A DNA stretch of 64,000 nt, from positions 9,951,170-10,015,169 of the forward strand of contig NC_051134.1 in the NCBI RefSeq assembly GCF_014839805.1, in the 5' to 3' direction. The notes below the pieces were generated by a model. That model was not told the DNA's origin and did not search any database. It was given only the letters and a program-made list of their open reading frames with translations. Numbering within the stretch: position 1 is the stretch's first letter; the number at the start of each line of letters is the position of its first letter. Below are positions 60,901-64,000 of this stretch, piece after piece. The stretch is from Manduca sexta (lineage: Eukaryota; Arthropoda; Insecta; Lepidoptera; Sphingidae). The position numbers and the translations under genes are program-made.

Positions 60901-62806
60901 AATATTGGTGTGTAGGGGTTTTTTTTTAAAGGGAACGGAAAAGTGCAGTGGTCACTTTTTCTGATGGTAAGAAGAGTAGGGTTCAATAGAAAGTCGACTG
61001 ACGGGAAGTTATAACGTCTCGTCAGTTAATACAATTGTATCGGTTGTTGGAACTGGATATACACAGGCTGATCCCGGAACGCGACACTTACGTGGGCCAC
61101 TGTGGCGGGTTTTAACACTTTTTGTACAGTGGTCGCTATCCTGTCGGATATAAAATATATCCTACCAGCAAGAGTATATAGAAGTTAATGGATCGGCGGT
61201 AAAATTATTGTATAACTCATAATTGATATTCATTTAATATTGTGTAATCACGCGTAGTTTACGTTCTATATCCGAACAGTTAAATGGTCTCCATATTGAC
61301 AAATAGAGCCTTGGCTATTTATTTATTAAATATTGGGACATAATAAATGCCATGTTTTGAAATGTAATTATTTTTAGTTAGGCCATTACCGTCCGATACG
61401 TGCGTGCATAATTAAGTTTTTTTTTTAAAAAGAACATTTTATTTGTTTGCTATATACAGAGTGTAGGCGGTTTCTTGAAACCATTCTCTTTTATAGGTCT
61501 ATATTTATGTTCTTTAAAATATTATATTTACGTACTTACAAGGTAGGTTTTGGAAATAAATTATTACAGTTCGATTTTAGCCCACACTGCAGATTTTACT
61601 TAGGACACATTCATTTTGCAGAAAATCCCATATTTGTTTGATACCGACGCGTGATAGTTTTATTCTACATTTTTATCGTCCACTGTGTATTAACCTTTAT
61701 GTTAACAAGGTCAATTAAGTACATAGACATTACAAAATAAAAATCAACTATTTCACAATAGATGTAGCAAAGTCGTTATCTATTTCTAATATTATATTAA
61801 CCTTTAACTCGAAGATTTGGAGCACACTGTCTAAAAAAATGTTCCGCATGAAATAACAAAGTTTAAATTATCATAACTATAATGTACTAGATTATATTAT
61901 TTAGTTAATTATTTTGTTACGCATATTAAAAGTTCTTTGCCGATATGTTTATTTCTGGCTTCATAACACGTAATGCCGTTGGTCCTTCTGATCTCTCTCC
62001 GGTCATGTCGGATTGCCTTCTCATCGGACTATGAGAGTGAAGGAACAGAGAGTGCACCTTCAGCCAATTCCTAGGCTTATGTAGACATCTCGCCACTGCG
62101 TTATAATATATTTTTCCGGGATAAAAAGCATACCACAGCCCTATATCTTTCTCGGGGTCTCAACCGATATCATTACTAAATTTCATCGATTTCGGTTCAA
62201 TGGTTCAGCTGGGAAGCGTAACAGTCAGACAGACAGACTTACTTTCACATTTATTAGTAGGTACAGATACACGGTGATCTACTTCAGCGCGATACAGCGA
62301 GTTTCCAATAGAATAGACGAAACTTCAATATATTGCAGGCGAATTGACTCGAATATATTAAATTCTATGAGCCTTTTTTTATGGGGAGCATCCTCTTAGA
62401 TTTCTGTCGTGCGTATGTAAGGTAGACGGGGTATGTCAGATTTTACCGATTAAAAACCTCGTGGTGGTCTCCATCAACACTTTAGAATGATTTCAGGACC
62501 TTGAACCGAACATGCCGAAGCCATTCCAGTTCTAGCATTTTAAGCAGAACTTGGACATACATTATTGCTGCCGCCATATAGCTCTTTCGATGTCAAAAAT
62601 TCTACGAACCTAGACGTTAGGCTTTAGAAGAAATTTGAGAGACTTACCTGTTTAAAAAAATTAGGAACATCTTCCTTCCTCTCAAACATGGTCTCCTGAG
62701 GTGAATGGATGTAGAACAGTCTTCCAACGCCTTTCAGATGGTCACTGACCATATCTGAGAAACCATTCTCCACCGTAGCATTGGCGAATGAGTAATCCGC
62801 CGCCAT
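36698..62806 (-). CDS. AGMO: Alkylglycerol monooxygenase (AGMO/TMEM195 orthologue), complete nine-exon gene
   Basis: The family cleaves the ether bond of alkylglycerols with O2 and tetrahydrobiopterin, in the endoplasmic reticulum membrane. I assembled nine exons by splice signals and similarity: 62806-62648, 58604-58477, 58294-58143, 57781-57678, 56457-56295, 48323-48172, 45120-44986, 43397-43284 and 36964-36698. They total 1374 nt, or 457 residues plus a TAG stop; human AGMO is about 445. Every intron is GT-AG and the phases close. The fatty acid hydroxylase histidines are all present: H142 and H146 followed by E147, H155/H158/H159, and H230/H231 with H234/H235. Hydrophobic segments lie near residues 55-69, 182-194 and in the last two exons. 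Introns run from 182 bp to 7971 bp and are full of transposons. Identification is from remembered family sequence, not a search; assembly of all nine exons without a break makes it strong. Confidence 0.95.
37397..37439. repeat. Perfect 19-bp hairpin made from SINE-tail sequence, in AGMO intron 8
   Basis: GCAGAGGTGCAACTAGTCC at 37397-37415 and its exact complement at 37421-37439, with a 5-base loop. The arm resembles the complement of the S1 tail phrase ttgcacctctgc. Confidence 0.82.
38055..38225 (-). pseudogene. Decayed LINE ORF2 C-terminus, in AGMO intron 8
   Basis: The minus strand shows NNWFTIAQDRGSWKDLGEAF then TQHWDIIG and a stop at 38064-38062, with upstream in-frame stops. The pattern W...A.DR..W..LGEAF.Q.W matches non-LTR ORF2 ends. 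It is older than the copies at 9417 and 18156, and from a different subfamily. Confidence 0.6.
38655..38830 (+). repeat. S1 SINE, in AGMO intron 8
   Basis: Head cctcggcgatgttgtattgc, region gggtttggattccgggtcgg, tail truncated around gtaggctcgctccttcccct. Confidence 0.65.
39499..39725 (+). repeat. S2 repeat, in AGMO intron 8
   Basis: Full length: ggtggtaggatatattttat to taccatcaggtgtagtg. Confidence 0.73.
41385..42638 (+). mobile_element. Helitron-like element (family H), copy C, with seven 123-bp units, in AGMO intron 8
   Basis: The 5' TC at 41385 follows an A, then a longer GTTT tract. Units begin at 41452, 41575, 41698, 41821, 41944, 42067 and 42190, each exactly 123 bp. The tail ends in the hairpin and CTAG at 42635-42638 followed by T. 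It lies in the sense opposite to AGMO. Because 123 is 41 codons, the units create a meaningless 100-codon ORF on the minus strand at 42013-42315. Confidence 0.78.
43284..43397 (-). CDS. AGMO: AGMO exon 8 (residues 332-369, membrane segment)
   Basis: The acceptor is TGCCAG|GTGG and the donor is ATG|GTGAGT. The 114 nt encode VENRDKYDVHLPAWCNLY and then a hydrophobic helix LVCHYAIVLYGFFELASRYM. The phase is 0 at both ends. This C-terminal membrane part is less conserved in the family, so the call depends mainly on splice signals, phase and hydrophobicity. Confidence 0.87.
43460..43720 (-). repeat. S1 SINE, in AGMO intron 7
   Basis: The minus strand reads actgcctcagtggcgtagtt, B box gggttcgaattctgggtcgg, and a full tail down to the (GT)-rich end. 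It begins about 60 bp upstream of exon 8. Confidence 0.75.
44986..45120 (-). CDS. AGMO: AGMO exon 7 (residues 287-331)
   Basis: The acceptor is TTTTTTCAG|GCC and the donor is GAT|GTAAGC. The 135 nt encode AFYTGYVVDKFRQFDNWGDK then FWGPSWEPGTPRLGDEDMKVD. The G-P-x-W-x-P-G-x-P-R-L-G motif is diagnostic of AGMO. A competing donor at AAG|GTTGAT would remove two residues and would also be in frame, but GTAAGC is the better match to consensus. Confidence 0.9.
45480..45698 (+). repeat. Helitron-like 3' part fragment, in AGMO intron 6
   Basis: Shares with the tail of family H the phrases ctgaacgcgataaactcaaa, aatttggtatg and gtttgaaaccctggg. It ends in CTAG at 45695-45698 after a GC-rich short inverted repeat. 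The 5' boundary is not sharp. Confidence 0.45.
47920..48132 (+). repeat. S2 repeat next to AGMO exon 6
   Basis: A diverged full-length copy in intron 6, antisense to AGMO, ending about 40 bp from the exon 6 donor at 48171-48170. Confidence 0.65.
48172..48323 (-). CDS. AGMO: AGMO exon 6 (residues 236-286)
   Basis: The acceptor is TTCACAG|GCAGC and the donor is CAG|GTGAGA. The 152 nt encode GSNKYCLDVNYGGVLIIWDR then LFGTFKPETDKVEIVYGL, the conserved region immediately after the third histidine box in AGMO and related hydroxylases. The exon ends in phase 0. It sits between the 7971-bp intron 5 and the 3051-bp intron 6. An S2 repeat lies about 40 bp beyond its donor. Confidence 0.94.
48615..48803 (-). 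mobile_element. Short Helitron-like element (family H related), in AGMO intron 5
   Basis: On the minus strand it begins TCTATACT at 48803 after an A, continues with AAGAGTTTGTTTG and GCTAATCTCAGGA, and ends in a GC-rich hairpin and CTAG at 48618-48615 followed by T. It is 189 bp and has no 123-bp tandem array. Its ends match the longer copies, so it shares their mobilising signals. Confidence 0.65.
49690..49975 (+). repeat. S3 SINE, in AGMO intron 5
   Basis: Complete but diverged; head gcaggct-like (cacaggctcaaaacccaagg) and the end atgcagggctgataatatta. Confidence 0.68.
50272..50496 (-). repeat. S2 repeat, in AGMO intron 5
   Basis: Full length, from ctgatggtaagtggagtgga to aaaatatattctaccgtcaa, where the hAT-like element begins. 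Confidence 0.72.
50497..50760. mobile_element. hAT-like non-autonomous element, in AGMO intron 5
   Basis: 264 bp with terminal inverted repeats CAGCCCCGGATCTAAG at the left and its near-complement at the right (ttaagatccgagactg). The eight bases outside are ccgtcaac and ccatcaat, six of eight identical with two transitions. An 8-bp duplication and CAG-starting ends fit the hAT superfamily. It inserted at the edge of an S2 copy. Confidence 0.55.
51425..51710 (+). repeat. R repeat, copy 2, in AGMO intron 5
   Basis: Partner of the copy at 7725: gcctgccgttcgcctgatgg, cccataaacagtggaaacac, gacattgcggtggtacctac, gagagacctaccaccagta. Confidence 0.6.
52729..53353 (+). repeat. Left arm of the large inverted repeat
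   Basis: 625 bp, pairing with 54359-53734. The encoded 83-residue reading frame on the minus strand is identical to the one in the other arm, which shows high identity. Small differences sit mainly in poly-T runs, as near 53017-53100. Confidence 0.88.
53734..54359 (-). repeat. Right arm of the large inverted repeat
   Basis: 626 bp, inverted copy of 52729-53353. It includes the conspicuous GC-rich block (cgaccgccgcgcttcggcac) near 53887, which mirrors the block near 53182-53201 in the left arm. Confidence 0.88.
55215..55480 (-). repeat. S1 SINE, in AGMO intron 5
   Basis: The minus strand starts tgactgccttggtggcatag, with B box gggttcgaatcccgggttgg. A full-length but diverged tail follows. 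Confidence 0.75.
56295..56457 (-). CDS. AGMO: AGMO exon 5 (residues 182-236, third histidine box)
   Basis: The acceptor is CTACAG|ATCTTC and the donor is CACG|GTAAGA. The 163 nt encode a hydrophobic stretch (IFYLPLALAIPPAQFV), then FWIHTEAIKSLGPLEYILN, then TPSHHRVHHG with H230, H231, H234 and H235. This is the most conserved block of AGMO. The last base is the first of the Gly236 codon. An S2 repeat copy starts about 75 bp upstream of the acceptor. Confidence 0.95.
56530..56755 (-). repeat. S2 repeat next to AGMO exon 5
   Basis: Full length in intron 4, in the sense of AGMO, beginning about 75 bp upstream of the exon 5 acceptor. Confidence 0.72.
57678..57781 (-). CDS. AGMO: AGMO exon 4 (residues 147-181, second histidine box)
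   Basis: The acceptor is TTACAG|AGGTCC and the donor is TTT|GTAAGT. The 104 nt encode EVHILWAQHQVHHTSEDFN, containing H155 and the HxHH-type pair H158/H159 of the di-iron site, then the GIRQSMLQGW stretch. No complete ORF longer than 60 codons covers this exon, so it was found only by reading frames against the family. The exon ends in phase 0. Intron 3, before this exon, is 361 bp. Confidence 0.94.
58143..58294 (-). CDS. AGMO: AGMO exon 3 (residues 96-146, first histidine box)
   Basis: The acceptor is TTACAG|GCTA and the donor is CATG|GTAAGT. The 152 nt encode YTNYRLVELPWDHTVTWY and then GVDFCYYWMHRACH, which holds the HxxxH box (H142, H146). The following Glu147, conserved in AGMO next to this box, is split across the junction with exon 4 (G|AG). 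Motif and spacing match the family exactly. Confidence 0.95.
58477..58604 (-). CDS. AGMO: AGMO exon 2 (residues 54-96, first membrane segment)
   Basis: The acceptor is a T-rich tract ending in CCAG before TCG, and the donor is AAG|GTAAAA. The 128 nt encode a hydrophobic helix (SWPYFFLFMILEHIVLRL) followed by LNDGITSISHGILQECG, which matches the conserved start of the AGMO core. The exon is too short and lacks an ATG near its start, so simple ORF calling misses it. It ends with two bases of the Arg96 codon. Intron 2 is only 182 bp. Confidence 0.92.
58998..59080 (+). repeat. S2 repeat, 3' part, in AGMO intron 1
   Basis: aatggtaatcatctctcgtc, cgacattctatcggacccca and gaccatcaggtgcagtg only. Confidence 0.6.
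59560..59745 (-). repeat. S1 SINE without head, in AGMO intron 1
   Basis: Only the tail is present: ccgggctgatactgagtaga near 59706 and the ccccgaagcagtagacagaa end near 59583. Confidence 0.6.
60935..61170 (-). repeat. S2 repeat, in AGMO intron 1
   Basis: Full length but diverged: ctgatggtaagaagagtagg to taaaatatatcctaccagca. Confidence 0.7.
61985..62060 (+). repeat. S4 SINE tail fragment, in AGMO intron 1
   Basis: Preceded by taatgccgttggtccttctg, it has atctctctccggtcatgtcg and agagtgaaggaacagagagt, the end of the S4 tail. Confidence 0.6.
62648..62806 (-). CDS. AGMO: AGMO exon 1 (start codon, residues 1-53)
   Basis: The ATG is at 62806-62804 and begins MAADYSFANATVENG. The exon ends in CAG followed by the donor GTAAGT, phase 0. 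Residues around 30-53 (RLFYIHSPQETMF then EDVPNFFKQ) align with the cytosolic N-terminus of vertebrate AGMO just before the first membrane segment. An in-frame continuation runs only seven codons into the intron before a stop, which supports the donor. Intron 1 is 4043 bp. Confidence 0.9.
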
Positions 62807-62824
62807 TTTGAATTAGTGTACTTA

Positions 62825-62828
62825 TCTG
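62825..62828 (-). other. Candidate 3' splice site upstream of the AGMO start codon
   Basis: On the minus strand a T-rich tract ends in CAG at 62828-62826, 19 bases before the ATG at 62806. The shape (cttcttttcag) is that of a good acceptor. It suggests that exon 1 begins near 62825 and that the transcript has an untranslated exon farther right, where the promoter would lie. I could not identify that exon. Confidence 0.55.
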
Positions 62829-62867
62829 AAAAGAAGGTCTAATTTAGTTTTGTGGTAGAAAATAATG

Positions 62868-63056
62868 ATGTACGGAGCCGAGACTGGGACACAGACTGTG
62901 GGGGAATCCATAAGCTGAAAGTCACTCAACGTGCTATGGGAAGAGCTATGCTTTAAACCTCTTAAGGATAAAATTCGGAACGAAGTAATCCGTCAGAGAG
63001 CCAAGGTGACCGATATAGCTCTGAAAGTTAGTAGGTTGAGTGGCAATCACGAGATC
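62868..63056 (+). pseudogene. LINE reverse transcriptase fragment upstream of AGMO exon 1
   Basis: Across two frames it reads MYGAETGT, KLKVTQRAMGRAML and DKIRNEVIRQRAKVTDIALK. The R-A-M-x-R-A-M-L and D-x-I-R-N-E-x-I-R motifs are characteristic of non-LTR ORF2 downstream of the palm. Frameshifts and a stop show it is dead. If AGMO has an untranslated upstream exon, this lies in an intron. Confidence 0.65.
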
Positions 63057-63972
63057 TACATTTAATTTTTTTTTTTCAAATGAAGACCAACAAAATCAAA
63101 TTACAATATGGACTCTTATGAAAACTACGCTACTGATAAAACGCGTGGGATAGTTTCAAACCATCTTATCCTAAAATTTATTTAATAAATCTAATTATAA
63201 TATCGCTTTTGTTGAAAAATGTCGAAGACATTAAAGAAAAGAACACTTTATTCTCATTTGAATATTTGAAAACTGTTTCGCGAATATAATTATTAAATAT
63301 TCTTCTAATATTCATGAAAGAGAAATTTAAATATTTTTACGTCGCGCAATTTTAATAAATAAATACATTCCTTTTTAATTTAAGAAAATTTCGACAAGTA
63401 CTTATGAGTATAAAAGCTCACAATATCTAATGATATTACGTTATTGTAATTATTCCATTAAATGGGATTAATGCTAAGATCACACTAATGTCTAGCGGAA
63501 TTAATTATAGCATTCATCGATACGCAGAGTAGGTGTAGTCAAGACGTTGAAATAATTATACAATGACATTCATTATGTCTTATGACAGAGCCTGATTCAG
63601 TTTCAAATAAATTTTATTTGAGTTATCGTAAAGCTAATGAAGATAGTACTCACTCTTTTACCATTTATTAAGTACATATATCGTTTTCGGAGTTTTAATT
63701 TTGTAATTGGTTGACTTATCCATTTATGTGGTTATTCACCATTTGAATAATATTGCTTCTTCTACCGTTACATTTGTCAATATATTTACGCCTTATTTTT
63801 TGTATTAACACTAACCCCTATGGCCCAGCAGGTTTCTAGTCATAATATCTTTTAATCCGTAATGAATTACACTAAAGATGGAGGTAGAATATTAGGTAGA
63901 CTCGTTGACATTTTTCACGCCTGTTAATCGCAATAGTATTAAAGCCAGTGTATTTAATTTTAGTGTAATTTT
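63057..63972. other. Upstream of AGMO coding exon 1, nothing recognised
   Basis: AT-rich. It could hold an untranslated exon or promoter of AGMO, but I see no clear donor or initiator. Confidence 0.4.
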
Positions 63973-64000
63973 GATCTCTTTCCCGTCATGTTGGATTGTC
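63973..64000 (+). repeat. S4 SINE tail, cut by the window edge
   Basis: gatctctttcccgtcatgtt matches the S4 tail; the copy continues past the right edge. Confidence 0.45.

Overview
The window is nuclear DNA of a lepidopteran (moth or butterfly). It is AT-rich and gene-poor, and it is packed with repeat types familiar from Lepidoptera: tRNA-headed SINEs, Helitron-like elements ending in CTAG, foldback MITEs, truncated LINEs and a mag-type Ty3/Gypsy element. The species cannot be named from this sequence. Repeat families are labelled S1-S4, H, F and R here only for cross-reference.

The only host gene I can support is on the minus strand from 62806 down to 36698. It is a complete nine-exon orthologue of alkylglycerol monooxygenase (AGMO/TMEM195), a membrane di-iron, tetrahydrobiopterin-dependent ether-lipid hydroxylase of the fatty acid hydroxylase superfamily. 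All eight introns have GT/AG ends, all phases agree, and the exons encode 457 residues with the full histidine cluster. An AG acceptor just upstream of the ATG suggests an untranslated first exon, possibly beyond the right edge.

Positions 1-36697 lie downstream of AGMO and are intergenic. The main item is a 4.64-kb Ty3/Gypsy retrotransposon at 10952-15588 on the minus strand. It has 137-bp LTRs differing at one base, a 5-bp target duplication, a tRNA-Ser primer site and a purine tract. Its gag and pol are intact in content but cut by four single-base frameshifts, each in a run of four identical bases. The rest is SINEs, three Helitron-like elements with 123-bp tandem units (two here, one in AGMO intron 8), foldback elements, two tiny LINE insertions with target duplications, and a Penelope-like fragment.

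The AGMO introns carry the same repeats plus the most striking structure of the window: a near-perfect inverted repeat of two ~625-bp arms at 52729-54359 in intron 5, which would fold into long double-stranded RNA in the pre-mRNA. One SINE-like copy ends about 40 bp from the exon 6 donor and another begins about 75 bp from the exon 5 acceptor.

I found no operon, CRISPR array, rRNA or genuine tRNA gene. No previously undescribed multi-gene system is evident. The best leads are the intronic inverted repeat, the 123-bp Helitron arrays, several perfect short hairpins and the frameshift pattern in the young Gypsy element.
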